Assembly (NCBI GenBank): GCA_016721305.1
Contig: JADKIH010000001.1
Coordinates: forward strand, 434,001-498,000
Direction: 5' to 3'
Length of the DNA stretch: 64,000 nucleotides
DNA from: Bacteroidota bacterium
GTDB taxonomy: Bacteria; Bacteroidota; Bacteroidia; AKYH767-A; 2013-40CM-41-45
Shown here: piece by piece, positions 29,524 through 39,343 of the stretch
How positions within the stretch are numbered: position 1 is the stretch's first letter
How the letters are laid out: each line of letters starts with the position of its first letter
Made by a program: the position numbers and the translations under genes
Notes under the pieces: generated by a model
Databases searched by the model: none
What the model saw: only the letters and a program-made list of their open reading frames with translations
Told to the model about the DNA's origin: nothing

Positions 29524-30368
29524 TTAAAACTCCCACATATCGTGTTCAAAGTTTGTTATTTCTTCTTTGATACGTTCAGATTCTAATAAGGCGTTGATAC
29601 CTTGTTTGTAATCTTCGATACGACGATCGTATACGTTTGCTTCTTTCACGATATAACTTCCGAATAAACGCTTTTGAAAGATATCGTCGAATGTTCTGCG
29701 TTCAGCATCGTTTGTACGGTTGAACACTTCACTGTTTGCAAACAATTTACGAGCCTCAGGATAGTAGATCCAGAAGAGAGGAATGCGGAAGTTACCTTCA
29801 CGAACATCACCCTTTTCATCCGTCATCAATACAAGTGGAGCTATTCCGATGATACGAACTTCAATTACCGAACGCTGTTTATCGAAGAACCAGTCTTCTT
29901 TAACGCGGAAACCGATTACTTTATCCGGATCAAAGTTTTTAGCAATAACTGTATCATAAGAATCATAGGAGGATCAGGTCGAGTCATTTGAACTGTATCG
30001 ACGCGAGCACCACCGTGGTTTTCCACTTCTTTCAAAGTGATCACCTTTGTGAATTCATCGTCCTCATAACCATACGCAGTGAGCGATCCTTCTTTGATGG
30101 CGTCATAAATAACATCCATTAAGTTTTTACGATCATGCGTAGATTTAGAACTAGGGAATTTCAACGGCAGGTTGATCTTCTCGTTCAAATCGATTACTCT
30201 CCAGATACGCTTAGACCACATTACATCCGCTTCGCGTAAGTAAGGGTAAGGAATTACCTGGCGTGTTATTGCTGTTTCCTTAACATAAACGTTGTCAAGA
30301 ACTGTTTGCTGAGCAAAAAGTGCCGAGCTGAACAGAATACAGACGAATAACAGAAATTTAATTTTCAT
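29524..30368 (-). CDS. gldN: T9SS/gliding protein GldN, first copy (reading frame interrupted once)
   Basis: About 281 residues over two frames. It begins MKIKFLLFVCILFSSALFAQ, continues through PYLREADVMWSKRIWRVIDL and AYGYEDDEFTK, and breaks near 29970. There the first frame reads RPDPPMILMIQ, while the shifted frame reads YDSYDTVIAKNFDPDKV, matching PDPPYDMIDT of the neighbouring copy; one missing base explains it. The second part ends EEITNFEHDMWEF. The Shine-Dalgarno AGGAGG lies just before the ATG. It is 21 bases downstream of gldM and clearly part of the gldKLMN operon. Confidence 0.92.
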
Positions 30369-30389
30369 GAGTCCTCCTATGATAGATTA

Positions 30390-32024
30390 CTATTGTATCG
30401 TAAACGTAATTCCGGTCAAACTTCTTGTAGGATCGGTAGCATTATTCGCCATTTTCGCCTTGATATATTCGAAGATGACACGGTCGCCGGCGCTACATTT
30501 TTCAATCGCATCGCGCATCGCACTTGTTAACTGGTTTCCTTCACCTGTAAATTCGAGTGGATCGGCACGCTTACGGATAACAGTAGCTTTAAAGCCTGTG
30601 ATTTTGAAGAACATTTCGAAGTCGAAGTTTTCCAGAACCGGAACAAGTGCTCCAGCTTTCAGCGTATTCTTATTGATAGTTCCACCTTTGCTGTTAGAGA
30701 TTGAAGCAACAGGATCCGGAACACGTTTCACACGGTAAACGAACTCTCCCATTGGCAATTGCTTGCCACCGATTTCAGCCGTTACTTTTACCTTACATTG
30801 TCCGGTAGTTGTAACATTAGCCATGTAGTGACCTGCGCCTGCGGTTGAATTTGGTTTTAATGAACCACCTGCTCCTTCAATTGAAACGCGAACTTGATTA
30901 TTAGGAACACCCGGAACTGAAATCGCCATTGGGTTATCTACACCAATATAGAGTACATTCATTTTCTCAGCAGATACTACTGAGTTTGGTTTCTGAGCTA
31001 CGTACGAAGCCTGGAAAGGATAACCATCGTAAGTACCATCCGGTTTTTTCACACGGATAACACCTGACCATTTTTGTTCACCTTCAGAACCCGGACGTGC
31101 AGAGAACTTAGCATAACCACCTTCAACAGGAAGAGGTGTAGTTGAGCCTCCGCGAACTTGCTTCGCTACTGAATCCCATGTTGCACCGATATACACTTCA
31201 GGAGCCATCGTTGAAGAAGTTGCTGAAAGGAATACGTCGGCCTGGTATTCACTACCGATTGTTACCACTGTACTGTTAGCGATAACTTTGGCATTGAGCT
31301 TATCAAGTTTAATGATATTCGCATCTACTGAAGCAAGGAGATTATCAGTTACCTGAGATTCTGCAGTACGGATATCGCTTTGGAATTTACTGAGCAACGC
31401 TACGGTTGCAACAACAGGGTTGTGATAGAAACTCATCAACTCCCATGTACGCTTTCCGTCTTCTCCCTTTTTAGGATCTTCAGTGTTCAATAAATTATCC
31501 AATTGTTTTTTATAATCAGCCTGTGTGCCATCCGGAGCGTTTTTTACAATCAGTCCTTTAAAGGCAATCAGTTTTTGTCTGAGAGAATCAGCTGCTCCGC
31601 CTTTTCCGGTGTGATCATCGGCACCAATCATAATGTGAGTCGGTGTGTCATAATCATCCTTACGCTCCATATCAGGGAGTGTAGGAGTCGGGTCTTTCGG
31701 ATCAATCTGATCTGATTCACGCACGAGGCGAGTTTTCAGACCTTCGATATAATTGTTTAAATCATCGGCAGCCTTTTTCACATTCATGGCGCGATCATTT
31801 ACACTTTTATATTTCACAGGATCATTCGACATAGCTTGAGCAAATGCAGCATATGTGTTCTGATTCTTTTTATCAAGGTTATTCTTTGATAATACAACAG
31901 ATTCGTTAATCGTAACGAAGGCATTAATTACCTCCTTGGTTACGTTGAGGGCAAGAAGCGCAGTCAACACGAGGTACATCATGTTGATCATCTTCTGCCG
32001 AGGTGATAGTTTACCGCCAGCCAT
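30390..32024 (-). CDS. gldM: T9SS/gliding motor protein GldM
   Basis: 544 residues. The start MAGGKLSPRQKMINMMYLVL leads directly into the single N-terminal transmembrane helix (about residues 14-34), followed by a helical domain and several beta-sandwich domains in the periplasm (for example GEQKWSGVIRVKKPDGTY and GEFVYRVKRVPDPVA). GldM pairs with GldL to form the proton-driven rotary motor of the T9SS and gliding. It lies 38 bases downstream of gldL. Confidence 0.96.
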   Translation of the reverse strand: MAGGKLSPRQKMINMMYLVLTALLALNVTKEVINAFVTINESVVLSKNNLDKKNQNTYAAFAQAMSNDPVKYKSVNDRAMNVKKAADDLNNYIEGLKTRLVRESDQIDPKDPTPTLPDMERKDDYDTPTHIMIGADDHTGKGGAADSLRQKLIAFKGLIVKNAPDGTQADYKKQLDNLLNTEDPKKGEDGKRTWELMSFYHNPVVATVALLSKFQSDIRTAESQVTDNLLASVDANIIKLDKLNAKVIANSTVVTIGSEYQADVFLSATSSTMAPEVYIGATWDSVAKQVRGGSTTPLPVEGGYAKFSARPGSEGEQKWSGVIRVKKPDGTYDGYPFQASYVAQKPNSVVSAEKMNVLYIGVDNPMAISVPGVPNNQVRVSIEGAGGSLKPNSTAGAGHYMANVTTTGQCKVKVTAEIGGKQLPMGEFVYRVKRVPDPVASISNSKGGTINKNTLKAGALVPVLENFDFEMFFKITGFKATVIRKRADPLEFTGEGNQLTSAMRDAIEKCSAGDRVIFEYIKAKMANNATDPTRSLTGITFTIQ

Positions 32025-32062
32025 GTTTCAGTTCTAGGTTAATTGGTTAGACAATGAGAGAA

Positions 32063-32872
32063 TTAACCGCGAACAGTCATAGCAGAAAGCATATTACCAT
32101 ACACCGTATTGAGTGAATTGAGGTTCTTCGCGAGAAGAGCAACTTCATCACGATATTTACGAGTATCGTCGAGAGAACTGTTCAGGTTACCCATTAACTC
32201 ATTGATACCATCATAGAACTTGCTAGTCTGGTTGAGATGCTCCTTACTGTCTTGCAATTGCAATTCGTAAACAGCGTTGAGAGCTGCCAAATTCTTTCCG
32301 GCAGTTACTACCTGATCTTTATAGACACGAACCTCTTCTGTAGAAGAAGAAAGATTCTCAACTGCCGCAGCAGCTTTTGTGTAAGAGCTAGACATTTCAC
32401 CAACTGACTGAGCAGCTTTAGAAACGTTTTTCACGTAATCGTTTGTAGCAACAGAAGCATCGCTCAAATCAGAAAGTTTTGAAGTGCTGTCGCCTAATGA
32501 ACGAAGACCAACACCGAGACTTTCTAAAAGTTCAGGTCCGATTTTAGCTTCCGCCATCATACGATCCAATTGTTGAGCAACAGGATCAGTTTTTTTACGA
32601 CGTTCTTTTTTACCATGAGCATCTTCGTCTTCCATTCCTGCTAATTCAGGATATACAAGTGACCAATCCACGTCTTCGTGTGGCGGTTCAAATGCCGAGA
32701 AGAAGAAGATCACAGCCTCAGTTCCAAGTCCCAGTACAAGGAAGAATCCAGATGCCGGCCAGTGTTGGATTTTGAAGAGTGCGCCGACGATTACGATGGC
32801 GGCTCCCCATCCGTACAGCTTAGCCATGAAATTCTTGAATTTCTTGCCTTGTGTTAATTCGGTAATTCCCAT
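32063..32872 (-). CDS. gldL: T9SS/gliding motor protein GldL
   Basis: 269 residues. Two N-terminal transmembrane helices (about residues 15-35 and 42-62) carry KLYGWGAAIVIVGALFKIQHWP and a glutamate in GLGTEAVIFF, the residue class implicated in proton flow. A long cytoplasmic coiled-coil-like region follows (VENLSSSTEEVRVYKDQV, then two copies of a LAALNAVYE / LNSLNTVYG pattern). GldL is the inner-membrane partner of GldM. Confidence 0.96.
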   Translation of the reverse strand: MGITELTQGKKFKNFMAKLYGWGAAIVIVGALFKIQHWPASGFFLVLGLGTEAVIFFFSAFEPPHEDVDWSLVYPELAGMEDEDAHGKKERRKKTDPVAQQLDRMMAEAKIGPELLESLGVGLRSLGDSTSKLSDLSDASVATNDYVKNVSKAAQSVGEMSSSYTKAAAAVENLSSSTEEVRVYKDQVVTAGKNLAALNAVYELQLQDSKEHLNQTSKFYDGINELMGNLNSSLDDTRKYRDEVALLAKNLNSLNTVYGNMLSAMTVRG

Positions 32873-32968
32873 AGTGTTGTTTAGATGAAAGTTAGTTAGA
32901 CAATTGTTTGGTTTATGCTTTCTACAGAGAGATTGATTTTAGTGGGAGAGGTCTCTCAAAGCAGATGA

Positions 32969-34252
32969 CTAGTAGTCTGCCTTGTCGCGACCAAGGAAAC
33001 TCTGCACACAACGGAAACCGATGTAGCATTTAGAAGTATCCTGGTATTCATAAGTACGTGTTCCTGTTTGCAGGTAATAACCTACATCTTTCCAAGAACC
33101 GCCACGAATAACTTTTCTTTTCAATGCCGGAGGATCACTAGCTTTTGCATCGTACTAATAATCGGTACTGATATCATGAGAGAAGCTATATGATGACTCA
33201 TCAAATGCATTGCTTGTCCACTGCTTACGTTACCGGCCATGCAATACAGACCGTAATCGTTAGGCCAGTATGAAGTGGCTTTAACAGTGTAAACACCACC
33301 ATCATCCATGTAATTACCGCGCATCGGTTTGAAGTTTCCAGAAGCAACCGCGACTGTTACGGATGTAAGGACCTCCCCAAGGATATGGGGATAAGTCCAG
33401 ACCTCCACGTGCAGCATATTCCCATTCAGCTTCTGTAGGTAAACGGAAATCCTGAACATAGGCAGTTCCGCTTTCTTCTAAGTAGCTATTAATAAGCTGT
33501 GTTCTCCAAATACAAAATGCACGCGCCTGATTCCAGTTAACTCCGACTACAGGATAATCATCATATACCGAATACCAGAAATACATTTGAGTAAGAGGAT
33601 CGTGGAATGAATAAGTATAATCGTGAATCCAGGCTAAAGTATCCGGATAAACATTGATAACATCTTTCTTGATGAAAACTGAACGGTCGATTAAGCCTTG
33701 CGGACGATTTTCACGTTGTGCAGCTGCTTTTAAATCGATCCAGTAATATTCAAAATTCAATTTACGAGTGTCAATTTCTTTACGGCGATAGAAACGCTCT
33801 GATTCAGGAAGGAAAAGCTCCGCAAGGGTTTCCACGTTTTGCTCATCTTCCCATTTGATTTTCGCACGCCAGTTAATACGCTCTCCGTATTCACCTTCGT
33901 CGATCAAATGTTCGCCACCAATCAAACGGTGTGCAAGTGAGTCACGAACCCAATACACAAACTGACGATATTCGTTGTTTGTGATCTCGGTGTTATCCAT
34001 GTAAAATGCAGGGATCGTTACCGTCTTCGCCTGGGCTGTTACAGCGTATGGCACATCCTGATCACTGGGTCCCATGTTAAATGAGCCCGCAGGGATATAC
34101 ACCATGCCGTAAGGATCGGCCTGATACCACTTGTCGCGATTAAGCACTCCTGTCAATTCTCCCTTGTTACCCCCACCGCAACCGGCAAGGATCAGAAGGA
34201 TGATGGCATACAGATAACCGGTCTTTCCTTTTCCTAAGTTCTTGATATTCAT
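32969..34252 (-). CDS. gldK: T9SS/gliding lipoprotein GldK (two frameshifts and one in-frame stop)
   Basis: Spans 428 codons. Lipoprotein signal with cysteine in LILAGCGGG, then a sulfatase-modifying-enzyme (FGE-like) fold: MVYIPAGSFNMG, DNTEITNNEYRQF, VVGVNWNQARAFC, LPTEAEWEYAARGG. The frame breaks near 33330 (GCF then NFKPMRGNYM) and near 33228, where one base turns NVSSGQ into the family motif NVSEWT. An in-frame TAG follows in TDY-stop-YDAKAS, and the frame then continues to RGGSWKDVGYY and GFRCVQSFLGRDKADY. GldK makes periplasmic rings with GldN. Three lesions in one essential gene argue for sequence error. Confidence 0.9.
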
Positions 34253-34398
34253 TTTATTTGGATGAATAATACTGATTTCGTTTTAACGGCTCATTACTAA
34301 AATCATTGAGTCCTAATGCTATTCCAACCCTTTACGGCATGGTATAACATTGGTTTCACCAAATTTAAGTAATGACCGGACTCCCCTTTGTACTAATT

Positions 34399-35322
34399 CT
34401 ACAAGAACCTTACATTCCTGTGGAACTGACGTTTTACCACTTTCGTCGGTTTATAGCAATATCCCAACATAATCTCGTGTGTTCCGCTGCTATATGTCTT
34501 AATCTCCGAAGTAGTCATATCGTATGCATATCCCAGTTTCAGATTTGGCAGAATTTCAAGTCCCGCCATGATCACGATCGCATCCTGCAGTCGATACGAA
34601 GCGCCAATCCAATATCTGGAATTAATCGACAAGTTTGCATTGAAGTCAACCTGCGTCGAAACCGCATCTGTCTTCAATTGAATCATCGGCTTTAATGTAA
34701 GTGCCGAAGTCAGATCCACATTATAACCAGCCATCACATAGTAGTGACGCGCTAATTGTGTCTTGATATTATCGTAACTGATTTTCCCCTGTGTAAGATG
34801 TGCCGATGAGAGACCAAAGTACAACTTATCTGTATTGTAATATAATCCGAATCCTAAATCAAATGCTCCTCCACTAACGTTAGTAGTAGGAATGTTATTG
34901 TCATTGATATCGTTAAAAACAAATTTACTTCCGTTCAGCGATTTTTGGTGGTAACCGATATCAACTCCAATACCGAGTCGACCGGCACCTAAATCGGTAC
35001 GGTAAGCGTAAGCACCACGAACATTGAGGTTTTTCTCTGCACCCAATCCATCGGCTGCATATACTGTTAATCCAACACCGCCATGAAGCGCATCCATCGG
35101 CATGTCAGCAGTCAATAACATCGTCTTAGGTTCACCACCAAAACCTGTCCACTGATTACGGTAAAGTAAGGTTCCGCAGATCGCATCATTTGCGCCCGCA
35201 AATCCCGGATTTACACACAACTTGGTAAACATGTTCTGGCTGAATTGAGGATCCTGCTGAGCAGAAGCCTTCAGACCGAAGAAAGTGACGATTATTACTG
35301 CAATCGTAATATTTTTGAGCAT
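34399..35322 (-). CDS. PorP/SprF family T9SS outer membrane protein
   Basis: 307 residues from ATG 35322, which directly precedes a signal peptide (MLKNITIAVIIVTFFGLKASAQ); the open frame runs further upstream through the promoter. Family features are QDPQFSQNMFTKLCVNPGFAGAN, NQWTGFGGEPKT and a 14-stranded-barrel-like alternation with a terminal GYCYKP. PorP/SprF proteins anchor type B cargo at the outer membrane; the giant SprB-like protein at 21-28 kb is the obvious client here. It is the first gene of the porP-gldKLMN series. Confidence 0.92.
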   Translation of the reverse strand: MLKNITIAVIIVTFFGLKASAQQDPQFSQNMFTKLCVNPGFAGANDAICGTLLYRNQWTGFGGEPKTMLLTADMPMDALHGGVGLTVYAADGLGAEKNLNVRGAYAYRTDLGAGRLGIGVDIGYHQKSLNGSKFVFNDINDNNIPTTNVSGGAFDLGFGLYYNTDKLYFGLSSAHLTQGKISYDNIKTQLARHYYVMAGYNVDLTSALTLKPMIQLKTDAVSTQVDFNANLSINSRYWIGASYRLQDAIVIMAGLEILPNLKLGYAYDMTTSEIKTYSSGTHEIMLGYCYKPTKVVKRQFHRNVRFL

Positions 35323-35374
35323 CTGTGGAGCCGTAATGGTTAGGAGATGAGTGTGTTTTCCAACTTTAGAGCGG

Positions 35375-35407
35375 GTAAAGTAATGAAAAATTAAATCTAA
35401 AAACAAA
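35375..35407 (-). promoter_or_regulatory. Promoter candidate for the porP-gldKLMN operon
   Basis: Minus strand: TTTG at 35407-35404, 21 bases, then TACTTTAC at 35382-35375 (one mismatch to TAnnTTTG). The transcript would start about 45 bases before the PorP-like ATG. Confidence 0.45.
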
Positions 35408-35483
35408 ATTTTTTTGAAGCCCTGATTGTTAATTTCTTGAGTCTTTAACGGAGGCTTTCACGAAAGGGTTGCGCTCTTGTGTG

Positions 35484-35753
35484 ATCAGTGATCGGAGTAA
35501 CGGTGATCAGTAGGGGAATTCAGGATTTCTTGTCCGAAATTTTGTAAAAAGTGTTTCAAGTTTTCAAAGGAATTCTTCATCCAAAGACCCATATTTCGAA
35601 TGAAAAGCTGCGGTGAATCAGGCCAAAATAGCGATGTTTAGGGGCATATCGAACGGAGTTCTTTGAACTTTAATGGAAATACACAAAAACCTGTCAGTCC
35701 GAAAAAGTAATCACGCAGAAAGGGTCAACCGATCACTGTCTAACCGATCACTA
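35484..35753. repeat. GATCGGT/ACCGATCAC words flanking an otherwise empty intergenic region
   Basis: GTGATCAGTGATCGG and GGTGATCAG at about 35480-35508, and ACCGATCACTGTCTAACCG plus ATCACT at about 35727-35752, directly before the arginase-like stop codon. A related word (GGTGATCGGTGC) lies at 62538-62549. No gene was found in 35408-35754. Confidence 0.45.
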
Positions 35754-35754
35754 T

Positions 35755-36924
35755 TTACCCCATCTTCTGAAAGGCCTGCCACCAGCGCTCCGGCATCTCT
35801 TCGCGGAGTGCTGTTTCGTAATCTTTGTACGAGCAAGGAACTAAATGATGCTTTTGGAATCTGACCTTATTATTCGGATTCGGAACTTCCATCCACCAGC
35901 GCTCGCTACGACTGCTCTTGTAAAACACAATTTCCTGATCATCTTTTTTAAGAGGCACTCGATACTTGATGAAATCGGTCTTGCTCTTCAAAGGCACGTC
36001 TTTCTTGCGATTGTAGTAGCCATCGATCAAATACCAAATCATCTGAGCTGCCAGATGCGAGGTCTGATCGTGATTGTCGAAAAAAGGATTGATTTCGTAA
36101 ATTCCAAATGATGTGAGCTTGTCGCTCATGCCGGCGTAACGAACAATACGACATGCTTCTTCGCCGTAAAATCCGTTAGGTGTAGCATTACCGTTACCCG
36201 GTGCATCACTCTGACGAATTGCTGTAATATCGAAAGAAAGTATATCTGCATTTCGGACAATCGGTTCAACTTCTTCGAGGTCGGCACGTACTTGTCCGAG
36301 GCGATAGGCATCAAAATACAAGCGCTCCATCAATTCAACCTGATCGCTTCCGACAAAATAAGTCTGATAACCGATGTTGGAGAAATTGAAGAGGAAATTC
36401 GGCTCGTGCAGAACGATTTTCCCTAAAAACGAATTGGAATTGATCGGCTCTTCCGTTGTTCCTAAATCGAATGACGCATCAACGGAAACAATGTTTACTG
36501 TTTCTTCGAGCTGCTGATAGGCTGTATACTGAGCAAAAGTAAGATCCTGACTTCCTCCTAAGATAATCGGAAGAACGCCTTGTTTCAATAATTCAACGAT
36601 GATAGTGGAAACGGCTGCATATGTATCGTGAAGACTTTCTCCGAGGCGAAGATTCCCTAAATCAATAATCTGATTCGGAAATTTTCCACTTTTCAAAGCG
36701 TACAATTTCTCACGAACACGATCGGGCGCATTGCAGCAACCGTCGTTTCTCACAGATCCGCGATCCTCTCCTACTCCGATAATGGCGAGATGAACTCCTT
36801 CAATCGAAGGGAAGTTTTCACCATCCAAAAACTTAGTGACCACATGACCTAAAACATTTTTTTGGTCGCGATACTGATCAAATAATTGTCGGTTGAGAGG
36901 CTCGAAATATATTGAAAGATCCAT
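35755..36924 (-). CDS. Arginase-fold (formimidoylglutamase-like) protein lacking part of the metal site
   Basis: 389 residues. The ureohydrolase fold is clear from LPIILGGSQDLTFAQY, VNIVSVDASFDLG and ADILSFDITAIRQSDAPG. The canonical Mn-binding motifs are GGDHS, DAHxD and SFDxD. Here the first His is Gln, the middle His is Ser, and the last Asp is Thr, so three of six metal ligands are gone. It is therefore probably not an active amidinohydrolase, even though databases would call it formimidoylglutamase. It lies between topA (26 bases) and the porP-gldKLMN operon, all on one strand; I recall a similar neighbourhood in other gliding Bacteroidota. A structural or regulatory role is an inference. 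Confidence 0.85.
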   Translation of the reverse strand: MDLSIYFEPLNRQLFDQYRDQKNVLGHVVTKFLDGENFPSIEGVHLAIIGVGEDRGSVRNDGCCNAPDRVREKLYALKSGKFPNQIIDLGNLRLGESLHDTYAAVSTIIVELLKQGVLPIILGGSQDLTFAQYTAYQQLEETVNIVSVDASFDLGTTEEPINSNSFLGKIVLHEPNFLFNFSNIGYQTYFVGSDQVELMERLYFDAYRLGQVRADLEEVEPIVRNADILSFDITAIRQSDAPGNGNATPNGFYGEEACRIVRYAGMSDKLTSFGIYEINPFFDNHDQTSHLAAQMIWYLIDGYYNRKKDVPLKSKTDFIKYRVPLKKDDQEIVFYKSSRSERWWMEVPNPNNKVRFQKHHLVPCSYKDYETALREEMPERWWQAFQKMG

Positions 36925-36949
36925 TCGTATTTATCGGCTATGCATGCCG

Positions 36950-39343
36950 TTATTTTTTACTCTTCTTTTTTACTACTGCTTTTTTCACGACAGCCTTTTT
37001 CTCTACCGGTTTCTTAGGAACGGCGCTCTTGAACGCTGACTTTCCAAAACCTTTTTTCTTAGCCACTACAGGAGTTTTCTCTGCTAATTCGTGAATCTCC
37101 TGCAATGTAAAGGAAGCGGGTTCGCGATCTTTCGGAATACGGATATTCCGGTCGTGATAAGCTATGTATGGACCCCAACGGCCGTTTAGAATCTGAATTT
37201 CTTTGTCTTCTTCGAATGTCTTGATGATTTTCTCAGCATTCGCCTTGCGTTTATCCAGAATCAATTCGACGGCGCGATCATATGTAATTGTATATGGATC
37301 GTCCTCTTTCTTTAATGAAACAAAGAAACTGTCGAGTCGAACATAAGGACCAAATCGTCCGATCGAAACTGCAATATCATGTCCTTCGAAATCGCCCAGA
37401 TTTCTTGGAAGCTTGAATAAATCCATCGCTTCTTCGAATGTAATCTGATCGAGTCGCTGTTCAGCACGTAATTTTGCAAAGCGCGGTTTATCGGTTTCGT
37501 CCTGCGCACCAATTTGAGCCATCGGACCAAAACGACCTACACGAACAAGCAATGTCATTCCGGAAACCGGATCTTTACCAAGAATACGCTCTCCGGAAAC
37601 ACGTACGGCTTCTTTTTCCGTCGTCTCCACTGTAATGTGGAATGGTCCGTAGAATTCTTTAATCATTTTCTGCCACTTCAATTCGCCGTTCGCGATATCA
37701 TCGAATTCGCGTTCAACGTAAGCAGTGAAATTGTAATCGAGAATATCTTTGAAATTCGCCACGAGGAAATCGTTAACCAGCATGCCGATATCTGTCGGAA
37801 ACAATTTGTTCTTCTCCGCACCGGTGATTTCTGTTTTCGTTTCGTGAACGATCTTATTATTCTTTAATGAAATAACGCTGTATGCACGCTCTTTACCCTG
37901 ACGTTCAGCCTTTTCGACATAACCACGCTTTTGAACGGTGCTGATCGTCGGAGCGAAAGTTGACGGACGACCGATACCCAATTCTTCGAGTTTCTTTACG
38001 AGCATCGCTTCCGTAAAACGGCTTGGCGGATATGTAAATCGCTCAGTCGCAGTCGCTTCATTGAGAATCAACGCATCGCCGATTTTCATTACCGGCAAAA
38101 TTCCATCCTGCTCTTCTGAATTCTCATCATCGGTTCCTTCCATGTACACTTTCAGGAATCCGTCGAACTTGATGATCTCGCCATTAGCTACAAAATCTTC
38201 TTTCGTTTTGTCGGAAGAAATTGTCACCACCGTTTTTTCCAAAACTGCATCAGCCATTTGCGAAGCAATCGTACGTTTCCAGATCAGATTGTACAGCTTT
38301 TGTTCGCGAGCATCGTTACCTGCTTCGTCGATATTGAAATCGGTCGGACGGATGGCTTCGTGAGCTTCTTGTGCAGAGGCAATTTTGTTTTTATAAACGC
38401 GGGCTTCGTGATACTTAGCTCCGTAATTTTTTGTGATTGCAGCTTTCGACATATCCAGTGCATCCTGCGAGAGATTCACGGAGTCAGTTCTCATGTAAGT
38501 GATTTTACCACTTTCATAAAGCTTCTGTGCCAAAACCATGGTTTGAGCGACGCTGTATCCAAGCTTACGTGCAGCTTCCTGTTGCAAGGTCGATGTCGTG
38601 AAAGGCGCAGATGGCGTGCGTTTGCCGGGTTTTACTTCAAGATTTTTTACACCGAAGTCGGCACCGATACAGTTTGTCAAAAACTCTTCGGCTTCTTCTT
38701 TCGTTTTAAATTTCTTCGGAAGTTCGGCTTTGAATGTTTTACCATTCATTTCGAACATGCCGACTACTTTATAAGATGCCGTAATCGTAAACTGATCGAT
38801 TTCGCGTTCGCGCTCAACGATGAGACGAACGGCAACCGATTGAACACGGCCGGCAGATAATTGCGGTTTTACTTTTTTCCAGAGAACAGGAGACAATTCA
38901 AAACCAACCAAACGATCCAAAATACGGCGAGCTTGCTGAGCATCTACCAGATTCTTATCGATCTTTCTTGGATTCTTAATCGCTTCGGTAATTGCCTTTT
39001 TTGTGATCTCATGAAATACAATTCGACGTGTAGATTCTTCATTGAGCTTCAAAGTTTCGAATAAGTGCCATGATATGGCCTCCCCTTCGCGGTCCTCATC
39101 CGTCGCTAACCAAACAACTTCTGCTTTCTTGGTTAACTTCTTCAGCTCTTCGATAACATCGTGTTTGTCGGGACTGATTTCATAAACGGGCTCGAAGTTT
39201 TTTTCAACTTTTATACCCATACCACTCTTCACCAAATCACGAACATGTCCGTAACTTGAACGTACCACGTAATCCTTTCCCAGGTATCCTTCGATGGTTT
39301 TTGCCTTGGCAGGCGACTCAACTATCACTAAATTTTTTGCCAT
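36950..39343 (-). CDS. topA: DNA topoisomerase I
   Basis: 797 residues. TOPRIM domain at the start (NLVIVESPAKAKTIEGYLG, then ATDEDREGEAISWHL), the active-site region ITYMRTDSVNLS with the catalytic Tyr near residue 286, and the C-terminal repeats (LGKDPVSGMTLLVRVGRFGP, IAVSIGRFGPYVR, ILNGRWGPYIAY) in place of zinc fingers. A 40-residue Lys/Ala/Val tail (KKAVVKKAVVKKKSKK) ends the protein, typical of this phylum. It relaxes negative supercoils. Confidence 0.97.
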   Translation of the reverse strand: MAKNLVIVESPAKAKTIEGYLGKDYVVRSSYGHVRDLVKSGMGIKVEKNFEPVYEISPDKHDVIEELKKLTKKAEVVWLATDEDREGEAISWHLFETLKLNEESTRRIVFHEITKKAITEAIKNPRKIDKNLVDAQQARRILDRLVGFELSPVLWKKVKPQLSAGRVQSVAVRLIVEREREIDQFTITASYKVVGMFEMNGKTFKAELPKKFKTKEEAEEFLTNCIGADFGVKNLEVKPGKRTPSAPFTTSTLQQEAARKLGYSVAQTMVLAQKLYESGKITYMRTDSVNLSQDALDMSKAAITKNYGAKYHEARVYKNKIASAQEAHEAIRPTDFNIDEAGNDAREQKLYNLIWKRTIASQMADAVLEKTVVTISSDKTKEDFVANGEIIKFDGFLKVYMEGTDDENSEEQDGILPVMKIGDALILNEATATERFTYPPSRFTEAMLVKKLEELGIGRPSTFAPTISTVQKRGYVEKAERQGKERAYSVISLKNNKIVHETKTEITGAEKNKLFPTDIGMLVNDFLVANFKDILDYNFTAYVEREFDDIANGELKWQKMIKEFYGPFHITVETTEKEAVRVSGERILGKDPVSGMTLLVRVGRFGPMAQIGAQDETDKPRFAKLRAEQRLDQITFEEAMDLFKLPRNLGDFEGHDIAVSIGRFGPYVRLDSFFVSLKKEDDPYTITYDRAVELILDKRKANAEKIIKTFEEDKEIQILNGRWGPYIAYHDRNIRIPKDREPASFTLQEIHELAEKTPVVAKKKGFGKSAFKSAVPKKPVEKKAVVKKAVVKKKSKK

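Noticed and set aside
38258..38860. 200-residue plus-strand frame
   Set aside because: Antisense shadow of topA; the topA frame carries all family motifs.
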